Shown in pieces: positions 42,677 to 51,691 of a DNA stretch of 64,000 nt. The DNA is from [Clostridium] leptum DSM 753 (GTDB lineage Bacteria; Bacillota; Clostridia; Oscillospirales; Acutalibacteraceae). Each line of letters begins with the position of its first letter. Position 1 is the stretch's first letter. The notes under the pieces are model-generated. The model searched no databases, was not told where the DNA came from, and saw only the letters and a program-made list of their open reading frames with translations. The stretch spans positions 186,001-250,000 of the forward strand of contig DS480350.1 in assembly GCA_000154345.1 (NCBI GenBank), given 5' to 3'. A program made the position numbers and the translations under genes.

Positions 42677-43462
42677 ATGGGCTTTCAGAATAAAACGGCT
42701 GTCATTACCGGCGGCGCTTTAGGGATCGGCAGATGCTTGACCCGGGCGTTTGCGGATGCTGGATGCAGGATCGCTTTTTTTGACTGCGGCCAAAGGGCTG
42801 GAGAGGAAAACCTGAATTTTCTTCAACGAACGGGAAAAGACGCTCTATTTTTCTGCGGGAATGGGGAAGCCCCAGAAGCGTTGGAAGCGTTTGTTCAGAA
42901 AACAATTAATACATATGGTAATATTGATTATTTAATAAACAATATGTGCATCAATCGGGGAGGGCTTTTGACTCCTTGCGGCTATGAGGACTTCCTGGCG
43001 GTTTTAAAGGTGGGGGTTGCGGCTCCTTACTATTTGACTCAGCGGTTTCTTCCCTATTTTAATTCGGGAGGCTGTGTGGTTAACCTTTCTTCCACCCGAG
43101 CGGTCCAATCCCAGGAAAACACGGAAAGCTACACGGCGGCCAAGGGCGGCGTCGCCGCCCTGACCCACGCTATGGCGGTCAGCCTGGCGGGCCGGGTTCG
43201 GGTGAACGCCATCGCCCCCGGCTGGATCGACACCGGCGCCTATTATCGGGAGGGCTATGTTCCCGGGGATTCTCCTGCGGACCGGAGGCAGCATCCATCC
43301 GGAAGAATCGGCGTGCCGGAGGATATCGCCCGGACGGCGCTGTTTTTATGCGACGAGGAAAACAGCTTTATCAATGGGGAAACCATCACAGTGGATGGCG
43401 GCATGACGAAGCTGATGGTGTACCATAACGACTGCGGATGGAAATATCGGCCGGAAGAATAG
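42677..43462 (+). CDS. Short-chain dehydrogenase/reductase (SDR)
   Basis: 261 residues. The cofactor motif is TGGALGIG, the NNMC segment follows, and the catalytic residues are Ser in VNLSSTRA and Tyr/Lys in YTAAKGG. The C-terminal INGETITVDGGM is standard. A perfect AAAGGAGG (42656-42663) is 13 bases from ATG 42677, so the start could also be ATG 42653 without a site. The acceptor is unknown. The last residues (YHNDCGWKYRPEE) are typical of an enoyl- or 3-oxoacyl-type SDR group. It stands as a single gene. Confidence 0.92.
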   Translation: MGFQNKTAVITGGALGIGRCLTRAFADAGCRIAFFDCGQRAGEENLNFLQRTGKDALFFCGNGEAPEALEAFVQKTINTYGNIDYLINNMCINRGGLLTPCGYEDFLAVLKVGVAAPYYLTQRFLPYFNSGGCVVNLSSTRAVQSQENTESYTAAKGGVAALTHAMAVSLAGRVRVNAIAPGWIDTGAYYREGYVPGDSPADRRQHPSGRIGVPEDIARTALFLCDEENSFINGETITVDGGMTKLMVYHNDCGWKYRPEE

Positions 43463-43799
43463 CAGAAAAAAGGGCGCGGCCGTAGGCGGAGAGAACGCAG
43501 CGTTTTTACACTTAGAGAATAGGAGCAGCGGCGCTTTTCAATATGCTGGAGGGCTGCTTCCCGGAAAAGAGGCGTTTTCCAGAGGAAAAGCCGGCTGCCT
43601 GGACAGAGCCGGCGCCGGCTCCTGAATTGATTTCCCACCGCAAAAAGATATCCATACTCTGGAATTTTGGAACGGCGAGCGTTATTGTAAATTTTCCTGA
43701 GCCGCCGCAATGGGCGGGAATTTTCTGTGCACCAAGAAACAGCCGGGCGGACGGGCCTTTGACTGTCCGCAAATAAATATTATGAAAGGAAAATATCAG
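43463..43799. other. Intergenic stretch without a supported gene
   Basis: About 340 bases. AAAGGAAAATATCAG at the right end is the ribosome site of the next gene. Nothing else is supported. Confidence 0.45.
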
Positions 43800-44225
43800 A
43801 TGGAAAAATTTGAATATCCGGTTCGGACCGATGAAGAGGGCTTTTACAACGTGACCCGGCAGGTGAGGGACGCAGTGGGGAAAAGCGGGGTTCAGGATGG
43901 CGTCTGTGTGATTTACAGCCCCCACACTACCGCGGGGATCACGATCAATGAAAACGCGGATCCCAATGTAGTGAAGGATATGCTGTTCGGCCTGAAAAAG
44001 ACCTTCCCGGACCGTCCGGAGTACCGGCACATGGAGGGGAACACGACAGCCCACCTGAAGGCCAGCTTCATGGGCAGCAGCGCCACAGTGCTGATCGAAA
44101 ACGGCGGCCTGGTGCTGGGCACTTGGCAGGGAATTTACTTCTGTGAGTTCGACGGCCCGAGAAACCGCCGGTTTTACGTCAAGGTGCTGGGCAGCGTTCC
44201 TCAGGGGGAAGCGCGGTTCTGCTGA
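43800..44225 (+). CDS. YjbQ-family protein with intact motif
   Basis: 141 residues from MEKFEYPVRTDEEGFYNVT. The family motifs are complete: HTTAGITINENADPNV, HLKASFMGSSATVLIENG and GTWQGIYFCEFDGPRNR. Secondary thiamine phosphate synthase activity has been reported for the family, but its cellular role is unclear. It is a paralogue of the gene at 34,927, which lacks the first His. The frame is open for 30 codons before this ATG, but AAAGGAAAATATCAG favours it. Confidence 0.93.
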   Translation: MEKFEYPVRTDEEGFYNVTRQVRDAVGKSGVQDGVCVIYSPHTTAGITINENADPNVVKDMLFGLKKTFPDRPEYRHMEGNTTAHLKASFMGSSATVLIENGGLVLGTWQGIYFCEFDGPRNRRFYVKVLGSVPQGEARFC

Positions 44226-44424
44226 GTCCGGGAGAGCGGGTGGCAGCGCAGGGCTTTTAGGCGGATTTTTTGCCGTGAGGCGGCGCTGGGAAGGCTTTCC
44301 TTCAATGGGGAAAAGCCGTGGAAATCGTTAACAGCGTTGGCGATCCTGGCAAACGCGGAACGGGCGCGGTGGATCCCTGGTAATGGGAAGAATCCTAAGC
44401 TTTATTGAATGATAGGGAGAAAAA

Positions 44425-44808
44425 ATGAAACGGATCGCAGCGGCTATTTTGAGAAGGAACGATAAAATATTGATTTGCCGGAGAGGCCCAGGCGGAAGCT
44501 GCGGCTATCTTTGGGAATTTCCCGGCGGGAAAATTGAACCGGGAGAAACCGGAGAGGACTGCGCTGTCCGGGAGTGCCGGGAAGAGCTGGGAGTGGAAAT
44601 CCAGCTCCAGGGGCTGCGGGAGGAGACTGTGTATGAATATCCCGACGGGCTGTACGGCTTTGCGTTTTACGACGGGGTAATTATCAGCGGAGAGCCGGAA
44701 AAAAGGGTTCATCTGGAGATCCGCTGGGTTTCTCCGGAGGAGCTGACAGATTTTTCATTCTGCCCCGCAGACCGTCCCATGGTGGAGCGGCTCAGCAGGC
44801 CGATTTAG
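44425..44808 (+). CDS. mutT: NUDIX hydrolase, MutT-like
   Basis: 127 residues. The NUDIX box is GGKIEPGETGEDCAVRECREELGVE, matching GX5EX7REUXEEXGU. The N-terminus KRIAAAILRRNDKILICRRG and WEFPGG are typical of MutT (8-oxo-dGTP diphosphatase), with the NUDIX_4/MutT-type C-terminus WVSPEEL. It cleans oxidised nucleotides. A weak GGGAGA precedes the ATG. Confidence 0.93.
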   Translation: MKRIAAAILRRNDKILICRRGPGGSCGYLWEFPGGKIEPGETGEDCAVRECREELGVEIQLQGLREETVYEYPDGLYGFAFYDGVIISGEPEKRVHLEIRWVSPEELTDFSFCPADRPMVERLSRPI

Positions 44809-45148
44809 GGAAAACGCCGCTTTTGCTCCGGTCTTAGCCTTATTGCGGATTTGGGAGGATGTTCCGGGTAAGGTGAAAATAGTGCTGCCCGTTTGGATCT
44901 GTTCATCCGGCAGGCAGCGGCCAGTCGGGCCCAATGGTCAGGCTCCGGCGCTGCGTAAGGAAATGTAAAGCTGTTGACAGCAGTATGGAAAGCGGAGGAA
45001 AAGCCTCGGCCTTCGATTTCAGTGCCGGCCGGATTCCAATGAAAATGGAAAGGGCGGCAGGCGGGGAAAAGGAGCCGGCGCAAAAAGCGCCCCGACGAAA
45101 TAGCCAGGGCGCTTATAGGACCGGAGCAGTCAAAACAAATGTAGGAGT
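44809..45148. other. Intergenic stretch between convergent genes
   Basis: About 340 bases with no supported gene, and I see no strong terminator hairpin. Confidence 0.4.
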
Positions 45149-45829
45149 TTATTCCGTTTCACCTTGAATTTCCTCTTTTACGAACATCAAAATAAATCCA
45201 AGAAGCATTAGGCCGGCGGCGATCCAGATGGCTGGATTTCCGAATTTTTGCGAGGCTACCGCGCCGATCGCGGCGCCTATGGCGAACACGAGGATGATAA
45301 AGTAATAGTGGAGGCTTTTTCGTTTTAACTCCGGGTCCTTGGTGATATGGTATCTGCATAAAAGCTCAGTGCCGCTGCGCATATTGCCAATGCACATGGT
45401 GGTGGCGCATGGGATGCCCCGGAACTTCCGAAAGCTGTCCACCTGCATGGCGCAGGCGAAGGACATGAGTACATTGGACACCACATTAAGGCTTTGGGGA
45501 AGCAGTCCGGCGATGGCAAGCATAACGATCTCAAAAGCCAGCACGATCTGCCGCCAGTGGAGCTTTTGAAAGCTTTTACACAGCTCCCGGACCCATTCGC
45601 TTAGGTATACCCCGGCTAAAAAAGCCAGCAGGGGGAACAGGTAGTGGAGGGCGTTTTGAAAGTTGCCGCTGGCGATATTTTGGCCCAGCAGGACAATGTT
45701 TCCAGTCTGCGCGTTGGCGAAAACCTGCCCCCGGCAGTTGTAGGAATAAGCGTCCTGAAAGCCTCCCGCCAGGGTGAGCACCACGCCCAGGATCATGGAT
45801 TCCGACATTTGCTTTGGCTTGCGAATCAT
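45149..45829 (-). CDS. YoaK/DUF1275-family membrane protein
   Basis: 226 residues from MIRKPKQMSESMILGVVLTL, with AAAGGAGAG before the ATG. Six hydrophobic helices are visible (ILGVVLTLAGGFQDAYSY to IWIAAGLMLLGFILMFV). The segment QTGNIVLLGQNIASG is the family hallmark. The function of DUF1275 is unknown, with a small-molecule transporter inferred. An upstream in-frame ATG lacks a ribosome site. Confidence 0.9.
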   Translation of the reverse strand: MIRKPKQMSESMILGVVLTLAGGFQDAYSYNCRGQVFANAQTGNIVLLGQNIASGNFQNALHYLFPLLAFLAGVYLSEWVRELCKSFQKLHWRQIVLAFEIVMLAIAGLLPQSLNVVSNVLMSFACAMQVDSFRKFRGIPCATTMCIGNMRSGTELLCRYHITKDPELKRKSLHYYFIILVFAIGAAIGAVASQKFGNPAIWIAAGLMLLGFILMFVKEEIQGETE

Positions 45830-46285
45830 TTGGCTCTCTCCTTTGCTTTCGCTGAGTCCGGTTTCTTCCATATTATAACTGATATCCCGCGCTTTCGCTA
45901 CTGCTTCCGACGCTTAATTTTAGCGCTCTGCTGATCTGCAATCTAAATAGCGTGCTGTTTCCCGCTGGTCCGGCATATTGGTATTATAGGGCGCTTCCCT
46001 TGCGCCGGAAGGGACTGCCGGACGCGCCGGCGGAAGCCTTCCCCGAAGGCTTCCGTTTTACGCGGAGGGAGAACAAGCCTTCCCATCCGCTCTCTATGCG
46101 CGGAAGATCAGGCGTTAAAATAATGAGAGCCGGCTTATGCAGTGCGGAGCGGGCAAGCGGAGGCTTGCGCAAAGGCTGCTGAATCTATCGTCCAGCTTCA
46201 GGAGGGCTGAGAATTCTATAGCTTGGCAAAAATTTAAAGTGGAAATGGAGGAAAGGTCCGGGGTTTGTCCGGAACCTGAAAATCT
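45830..46285. other. Divergent intergenic stretch with an orphan hairpin
   Basis: CGGAAGCCTTC (46031-46041) and GAAGGCTTCCG (46045-46055) form a short hairpin followed by TTTT on the plus strand. No gene ends before it on that strand, so it may terminate an unseen small transcript. No other feature is clear. Confidence 0.5.
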
Positions 46286-47533
46286 ATGAAACCGTTAACC
46301 TATCGTCATACCCGGATCGCCTGTTACGGCGCTTATGTGACCCAGGCCATTATCAATAATCTGGCGCCCCTGTTGTTTACGATCTTTCAAAGAAGGTTCG
46401 GAGTCACTCTGGAGGAGGTCGGCAGCCTGATCCTGATTAATTTTACAGCTCAGATTTTTGTTGATTTGGCCGCCGCCCGGTTTGCCGATAAAATCGGATA
46501 CCGAAACGGAATGGTCATCGCTCATCTGTTTTGCATCGCCGGGCTGGCCTTTTTAGTGGTTCTTCCCCAGATCCTGCCCTCGGCCTTTGCCGGCCTGCTG
46601 ATCGCCGTGATCATTTACGCGGTTGGCGGCGGTTATATCGAGGTGCTGATCAGCCCTCTGGTGGATAGCCTTCCCGGGGAGGAAAAGGAAAAGGCCATGA
46701 GCCTGCTGCATTCCTTTTACTGCTGGGGCCAGGCGGCGGTGGTGCTGATCTCTACTTTGCTGATCTGGGGCCTGGGAGAAAGCTTTTGGTTTTTGCTTCC
46801 CGTTTTGTGGGCGCTGCTTCCCTTGTGCAATACCTTCCTATGCGCCAAGGTGCCCGTTATCGAACCCAAGGAGCAGTCCCACCAGCCTATTCCGTTTAAA
46901 ATGCTGCTGAAAAATAAGCTGTTCCTGATCGCCGTGCTGATGATGCTCGCCGCCGGCGCCTCGGAAATGGGAATGTCCCAATGGTCGTCCCTGTTCGCGG
47001 AAAAGGGCCTTCAGGTATCCAAGCTGATGGGGGATCTGCTGGGGCCGTTCCTGTTCGCTATTTTTATGGCGGTCGGACGGACGCTGTACGGCTTTTACGG
47101 CCACAAAATTAATTTAAAGAACGCCTTGCTGCTGTGCGGCCTCCTGTGTATCCTGTGCTATGGGGTCACAGCCTTGTCCCTGAATCCGCTCCTGTCTCTG
47201 GCGGGCTGCGCTGTCTGCGGCTTCGGCGTCAGCCTGCTGTGGCCCGGCACTCTCAGCGTCACCGCCCGGGGAATCCCCACGGGAGGAACCGCCATGTTTG
47301 GCCTGCTGGCGGTGGCCGGAGATATGGGCTGTGCCCTGGGGCCCTTCCTCACCGGTCAGGTGTCCGGCTTCAGCCAGTCCCTGCCGGTGGCGGCGGAGCT
47401 GTGCCAAAGCTTTGGTATTACGCTGGAGCAGTTTGGCTTAAAGGCCGGCTTGGCCGCGGCGCTGCTGTTCCCTATCCTGCTGGTAGTGGGAGTCCTTTGC
47501 TTCAAAAGACAGAAAGCGCCTCTGGACTCGTAA
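46286..47533 (+). CDS. MFS transporter
   Basis: 415 residues with about 12 hydrophobic helices. The A-motif-like loop is present early (AARFADKIGYRNGMVIAH). The helices include FAGLLIAVIIYAVGGGYIEVLI, FLIAVLMMLAAGASEMGMS and GAALLFPILLVVGVLCF. The fold resembles sugar/FucP-type or Bcr-type transporters, and the substrate is open. It is a single gene between DUF1275 and VOC genes. No consensus ribosome site is close, though CCGGAACC precedes the ATG. Confidence 0.9.
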   Translation: MKPLTYRHTRIACYGAYVTQAIINNLAPLLFTIFQRRFGVTLEEVGSLILINFTAQIFVDLAAARFADKIGYRNGMVIAHLFCIAGLAFLVVLPQILPSAFAGLLIAVIIYAVGGGYIEVLISPLVDSLPGEEKEKAMSLLHSFYCWGQAAVVLISTLLIWGLGESFWFLLPVLWALLPLCNTFLCAKVPVIEPKEQSHQPIPFKMLLKNKLFLIAVLMMLAAGASEMGMSQWSSLFAEKGLQVSKLMGDLLGPFLFAIFMAVGRTLYGFYGHKINLKNALLLCGLLCILCYGVTALSLNPLLSLAGCAVCGFGVSLLWPGTLSVTARGIPTGGTAMFGLLAVAGDMGCALGPFLTGQVSGFSQSLPVAAELCQSFGITLEQFGLKAGLAAALLFPILLVVGVLCFKRQKAPLDS

Positions 47534-47644
47534 GAGCTCAGGGCGCTTATTTCTGGTTTCAGCCCGGCGCGGGCGGAGGCGGAACCGCTGGGGAGCGAGT
47601 TTTCCGGGCTGATAGAAATACAATGGCCAAAGAGCGGCGGAAGA

Positions 47645-48025
47645 CTATTCGTGCAGCTCCAGCGGAAGACCGTCGGGGTCAAAAAAGAAACACAGCTTTT
47701 CCCCGGTGTAATCGTCCAGGCGGATAGGCGTGGCTTCGATTCCCAGCGCCGCCAGCTCCCGGACGGCTTCCTCTACGCTCTCCACCCGAAAGCACAGGTG
47801 GCGCAGGCCGCAGGCCTCCGGATTTGTGACGCGCTTGGGGGCGCCGGGCATATAAAAGACCTCCAGCTCCTGGTCTCCGGCCTTTAAATCCAGCTTATAG
47901 GAGCCGCGGCGCGCCTGATAGTTTTCCCGCAGCACCTGAAAGCCCAGCTTGCCGACATAAAATTCCTTGGCCCTTTCATAATCCGATACGATAATGGCCA
48001 CATGGTGAATGGTGTTCAGCTTCAT
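47645..48025 (-). CDS. VOC-family protein, YaeR/gloxylase-like
   Basis: 126 residues from MKLNTIHHVAIIVSDYERAK, with GGAGGGA before the ATG. HHVAIIVSDYERAKEFY is typical of the SMU1112c/YaeR branch of glyoxalase-like metalloproteins. The C-terminal ELHE-type Glu of the metal site is present (LPLELHE). Metal ligands His and Glu are visible, and the substrate is unknown. A 25-bp perfect palindrome lies upstream. Confidence 0.93.
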   Translation of the reverse strand: MKLNTIHHVAIIVSDYERAKEFYVGKLGFQVLRENYQARRGSYKLDLKAGDQELEVFYMPGAPKRVTNPEACGLRHLCFRVESVEEAVRELAALGIEATPIRLDDYTGEKLCFFFDPDGLPLELHE

Positions 48026-48110
48026 AAGGATCCCTCCGCTGTTAAAATTTGACGGCTGCCTCAGGGCTGTCCCTTTAGCGCGCTTTCGAAAAAGGCAGTC
48101 CGCAAGCATC

Positions 48111-48153
48111 GCCGATACCGATAATCGGTATCGGCAGCTTTCTATCATAATAC
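48111..48153 (-). promoter_or_regulatory. 25-bp palindrome and -10 box before the VOC gene
   Basis: GCCGATACCGAT, a central A, and ATCGGTATCGGC form a perfect palindrome (48111-48135). ATAATA at 48148-48153 reads TATTAT on the minus strand as a -10, so the palindrome covers the transcription start. It is a probable operator for an unidentified repressor. Confidence 0.6.
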
Positions 48154-48259
48154 CCGGAAAGCTGTGAAAGGAAAAGACGCTGTACGAATTTCTTTTTAAA
48201 ATTGGCAATTTCAGCTTAAAAGAAAAGTAAGATTTCTGATAGAATCACTTTATTAGACA

Positions 48260-48329
48260 TTGCGCAAATTGAGTTTCAATGGTACAATAATGAAAAAGCG
48301 TCCGAACGGCAGGACTGTTTGGGACGCTT
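48260..48329 (+). promoter_or_regulatory. Promoter and leader hairpin of the transketolase genes
   Basis: TTGCGC (48260-48265), a 17-bp spacer and TACAAT (48283-48288) form a promoter. The 5' leader holds AAGCGTCC (48296-48303) and GGACGCTT (48322-48329), a GC-rich hairpin just before the ribosome site. Confidence 0.6.
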
Positions 48330-48363
48330 CCGTTAGGAATTATAACTATGGGAGGTATCATAC

Positions 48364-49206
48364 GTGAACCAGCAAGAGAAAAAAGCATTGAGTATCACTG
48401 CCTGTAAAGTCCGTATGGGTGTGATCGAGGGCACTTACCATGCCAAATCGGGACATCCCGGCGGATCCCTTTCCTTTGCGGATATTTTTACATATCTGTA
48501 TTTTAAAGAGATGAACATTGACCCGAAGGACCCCAAAAATCCCGACCGGGACCGCTTTGTGCTGTCGAAGGGCCACACCGCGCCCGGCTTGTACGCCGCT
48601 CTGGCGAACCGGGGCTATTTTCCTGTGGAGGATCTGAAGACCTTGCGGCATATCGGTTCCTATCTGCAGGGCCATCCCAACATGAACACGACCCCCGGCG
48701 TAGATATGAGCACCGGTTCTCTGGGACAGGGTGTTTCCGTCGCAGCCGGTATGGCGCTGGGTGCTAAGTATGAGAACAAGAACCTGCGGGTTTACACCGC
48801 TACCGGCGACGGCGAGATCCAGGAAGGACAGATCTGGGAGGCTCTGATGTTCGCCGCCCATTATAAGCTGGACAATCTGTGTGTGATCGTGGATAACAAC
48901 AATCTGCAAATTGACGGCGAGGTTTCCAAGGTTATGAGCCCCTATCCCATCGATGAGAAGCTGAAGGCCTTTGGCTTTGAGGTGATTTGTATCGACGGTC
49001 ATTCCTTCGATGAGATCGAGGCGGCCTTTGAGAAGGCCAAGACGGTCAAGGGCAGGCCGACCGCCATCATCGCTAAGACCGTGAAGGGCAAGGGCGTCAG
49101 CTTTATGGAAAACCAGGCTTCCTGGCACGGCACCGCCCCCAACGGGGAACAGTACGAAACCGCCATGAGCGAATTGAAAGCTCAGCTTGCAAGTTTGGAG
49201 GGTTAA
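48364..49206 (+). CDS. Transketolase N-terminal subunit
   Basis: 280 residues. The thiamine diphosphate motif starts at GDGEIQEGQIWEAL and ends at IVDNNNL (GDG-x26-NN type). HAKSGHPGGSLS and KGHTAPGLYAAL are further transketolase marks. It is the TPP half of a split transketolase, as in many Clostridia. Its partner starts two bases after the stop. The start is GTG behind GGAGG at 48351-48355. It transfers two-carbon units in the pentose phosphate pathway. Confidence 0.97.
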   Translation: MNQQEKKALSITACKVRMGVIEGTYHAKSGHPGGSLSFADIFTYLYFKEMNIDPKDPKNPDRDRFVLSKGHTAPGLYAALANRGYFPVEDLKTLRHIGSYLQGHPNMNTTPGVDMSTGSLGQGVSVAAGMALGAKYENKNLRVYTATGDGEIQEGQIWEALMFAAHYKLDNLCVIVDNNNLQIDGEVSKVMSPYPIDEKLKAFGFEVICIDGHSFDEIEAAFEKAKTVKGRPTAIIAKTVKGKGVSFMENQASWHGTAPNGEQYETAMSELKAQLASLEG

Positions 49207-49208
49207 CA

Positions 49209-50153
49209 ATGGCAGATGTAAAGAAGATTGCAACCCGCGAAAGCTATGGCAACGCGCTGGTTGAGTTAGGTAAGAAGTATGACAACGTCGTGGTGCTGGA
49301 CGCCGACCTGGCCGCCGCAACCAAAACCGGCGTGTTTAAGAAGGCGTTCCCGGAGCGGCATTTTGACTGCGGCATCGCGGAGTGCAACATGGTAGACGTG
49401 GCCGCCGGCCTTTCCACCATGGGCCTGGTGCCCTTTGCCAGCTCTTTCGCCATGTTCGCCGCCGGCCGCGCCTTTGAGCAGATCCGCAACACCCTGGGCT
49501 ATCCTCACAATAATGTCAAGATCGGCGCTACCCACGGCGGTATCAGCGTGGGCGAGGACGGCGCCAGCCATCAGTGCTGCGAAGATTTTGCCCTGATGAG
49601 AAGCATCCCCGGTATGGTGGTTATTAATCCCTCTGACGATGTAGAGGCCAAGGCCGCCGTGGAGGCCGCCTACCACTATCAGGGACCTGTTTATATGCGG
49701 TTCGGCCGTTTGGCGGTGCCGGTTATCAATGATACGCCGGATTATAAATTCGAGCTGGGCAAGGGCGTTACCTTGCGGGACGGCGATGATATCACCATCA
49801 TCGCGACGGGCCTGCTGGTTGCAGAGGCTGTTATGGCGGCCGACGCCCTGAAGGACGCCGGAATTCATGCCAGAGTGATCAACATCCACACAATTAAGCC
49901 TCTGGACAAGGAGCTGGTGATTAAGGCCGCGAAGGAAACAGGCCGGATCATCACTGCTGAGGAGCATAATATCATTGGCGGCCTGGGCGAGGCTGTGTGC
50001 AGCGCTGTATGTGACGAATGTCCGGTGCCGGTGACCCGTATCGGCGTCAACGACGAGTTCGGCCACTCCGGTCCGGCGGTTGAACTGCTTAAGCAGTTCG
50101 GCCTCAGCGCGGAGCACATTGCTGATGTGGCCAAAAAGGTTCTAAAAAAATAA
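49209..50153 (+). CDS. Transketolase C-terminal subunit
   Basis: 314 residues. The Pyr domain has DADLAAATKTG, FDCGIAECNMVDVAAGLSTMG (the proton-relay Glu), GATHGGISVGEDGASHQCCEDFALMRSIP, followed by the C-terminal transketolase domain (TAEEHNIIGGLGEAVC). Together with the N-terminal subunit it makes one active enzyme. ATG follows GGGTTAACA two bases after the upstream stop. A strong terminator follows. Confidence 0.97.
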   Translation: MADVKKIATRESYGNALVELGKKYDNVVVLDADLAAATKTGVFKKAFPERHFDCGIAECNMVDVAAGLSTMGLVPFASSFAMFAAGRAFEQIRNTLGYPHNNVKIGATHGGISVGEDGASHQCCEDFALMRSIPGMVVINPSDDVEAKAAVEAAYHYQGPVYMRFGRLAVPVINDTPDYKFELGKGVTLRDGDDITIIATGLLVAEAVMAADALKDAGIHARVINIHTIKPLDKELVIKAAKETGRIITAEEHNIIGGLGEAVCSAVCDECPVPVTRIGVNDEFGHSGPAVELLKQFGLSAEHIADVAKKVLKK

Positions 50154-50182
50154 TGAAGCGTGTTTTTACGCAAGGTATGATG

Positions 50183-50232
50183 GCGGCGCGCCGTTCTCCC
50201 CTGCTGGTGTGGGAGAACGGCGCGCCGCTTTT
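50183..50232 (+). terminator. Terminator of the transketolase operon
   Basis: GCGGCGCGCCGTTCTCCC and GGGAGAACGGCGCGCCGC form a perfect 18-bp stem followed by TTTTC. Beyond it, 50,240-50,502 is very AT-rich. TATAAT at 50465-50470 is the likely -10 of the regulator gene. Confidence 0.9.
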
Positions 50233-50502
50233 CTTCTTTGGAGAATTTGGAGAAAATAAGCCCTTAGACTCGGTGGAAATCAATGGGAAAATGATTGGAA
50301 ACAAAAAAATTTTCAAGCAGGAATATAAAAAATCGGGAGAGTATCTTTACTTTTTCCTATACGCGAGTGTATAATGATAGCAAAAATAACATATCATATA
50401 AAATTTGCAATTAATAATCATAAAATATAAGAATATGTGATTTATATAACGGTGAATAAAGTAATATAATTAAATTTGTGATAAAAGGCGGCGAAATTAA
50501 AA

Positions 50503-51687
50503 ATGGCAGGATCCAATCAAACGCTTCAAATTAAGATGTTTGGGAAATTTTCCATGAAAAACGGGAATTATGCCTTTCCCCAGGAGAAAAAGAAAAGCAA
50601 GCAGGTAGGACTATTATTCGCGTATCTTCTGGCGAACCGAAATGTGGAGACCTCGAAAAGCAAGCTGATTGAGGTGCTGTGGCCGGAAGAGGACAGCGGA
50701 AACCCAGAGGGCGCCCTGAGGAACCTGGTGTACCGGGGCCGGATGGAAATGAAAAAATTTTTTGTCCGGAATGGTCAGGAAGCGATTATTCTGAACAATA
50801 ATTCCTATTTTTGGAATACCGACATAAGCTGTCAAGTGGATACGGATCAGTTTGAGGCTTTCTGCAAGCAGGTAAGCGTGGGCCACGACGCCGAGCAAAA
50901 ATATCAGGACTGCCTGCGGGCGGTAGAGCTGTACCAGGGGGATTTTCTGGAGGAGTATGAGGATTCCCAATGGGTGATTTTCCGCAGCGTTTACTATAAG
51001 CGCCTTTACACCACCTGCGTTCAGGAAGCCTGTGAAGCCTTGCTGAAAGCGGAGCGTTACCAGCAGGTGGTAGAGCTGTGCGACCAGGCGAAGCTGATGG
51101 AGCAGATGGACCTAAGGGTGCATGAAATGAAAATGGCGGCGTATTTAAAGCTGAACCAGCCCCAGAACGCTCTGGATTATTATAACCAGGTGGCAAATCT
51201 TTGTTACAGCAACCTGGGGATGGAGGTGCCGGATCACCTAAAGGAACTATACGAATTGATCTTGCAAAGCCTGCCAACCCAGAAGCCGGTAGATGTGGAG
51301 GAGCTGGAAAAGGGATTAAGAGAGGAAAAACTATCCTCTGGAACTTTCTACTGCAATTATGATATCTTTAAAAATATCTATCAGATCAATGTGCGCGCGG
51401 CGCGCCGGGCGCTGCGTTCCAGATTCCTAGTGCTGCTTACCCTAAGAGAGGGCGGGACCCAGGAGCATATTGACGACGAAACGGAAACTCTGCGGCAAGT
51501 CATTTCAGAGCAGCTTCGTAAAAACGACGTATTCTCTCAGTACAATGTGGCCCAGTATTCGGTCATTCTGGCGGCTCAGAACATAGAGGGCTGTGAAAAG
51601 GCCATGCGCCGTATTATGGACAAATACTGCCAAAGAAGGAAATTTGATACAGTCACCCTGGAATATGAGATAAAACAGATCAAATAG
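50503..51687 (+). CDS. BTAD (SARP-type) transcriptional activator
   Basis: 394 residues. Residues 1-105 are an OmpR-like winged helix (LQIKMFGKFSMKNG to GALRNLVYRGRMEM). Residues about 110-260 are the bacterial transcriptional activator domain with TPR-like helices (FLEEYEDSQWVIFRSVYYKRLYTTCVQEACEALL). The remaining 130 residues (from KLSSGTFYCNYDIFKNIY) look like a worn GGDEF fold: LVLLTL, LRQVISEQLRKNDVFSQYN, QYSVILAAQNIEGC, but without GGDEF or the usual metal-binding pair. Such a fusion is unusual. It lies directly upstream of the giant surface protein gene and is very probably its activator. The ATG has a weak AAAGGCGG site. Confidence 0.85.
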   Translation: MAGSNQTLQIKMFGKFSMKNGNYAFPQEKKKSKQVGLLFAYLLANRNVETSKSKLIEVLWPEEDSGNPEGALRNLVYRGRMEMKKFFVRNGQEAIILNNNSYFWNTDISCQVDTDQFEAFCKQVSVGHDAEQKYQDCLRAVELYQGDFLEEYEDSQWVIFRSVYYKRLYTTCVQEACEALLKAERYQQVVELCDQAKLMEQMDLRVHEMKMAAYLKLNQPQNALDYYNQVANLCYSNLGMEVPDHLKELYELILQSLPTQKPVDVEELEKGLREEKLSSGTFYCNYDIFKNIYQINVRAARRALRSRFLVLLTLREGGTQEHIDDETETLRQVISEQLRKNDVFSQYNVAQYSVILAAQNIEGCEKAMRRIMDKYCQRRKFDTVTLEYEIKQIK

Positions 51688-51691
51688 TGGA

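Noticed and set aside
45952..46182. 76-codon frame upstream of the MFS gene
   Set aside because: It spans a terminator-like hairpin, lacks a ribosome site and has low-complexity basic composition.
48358..49320. Minus-strand 320-codon frame over the transketolase N-terminal gene
   Set aside because: It is antisense to an essential, well-conserved enzyme, and its composition (Gln/His/Gly/Leu-rich) is typical of a shadow frame.
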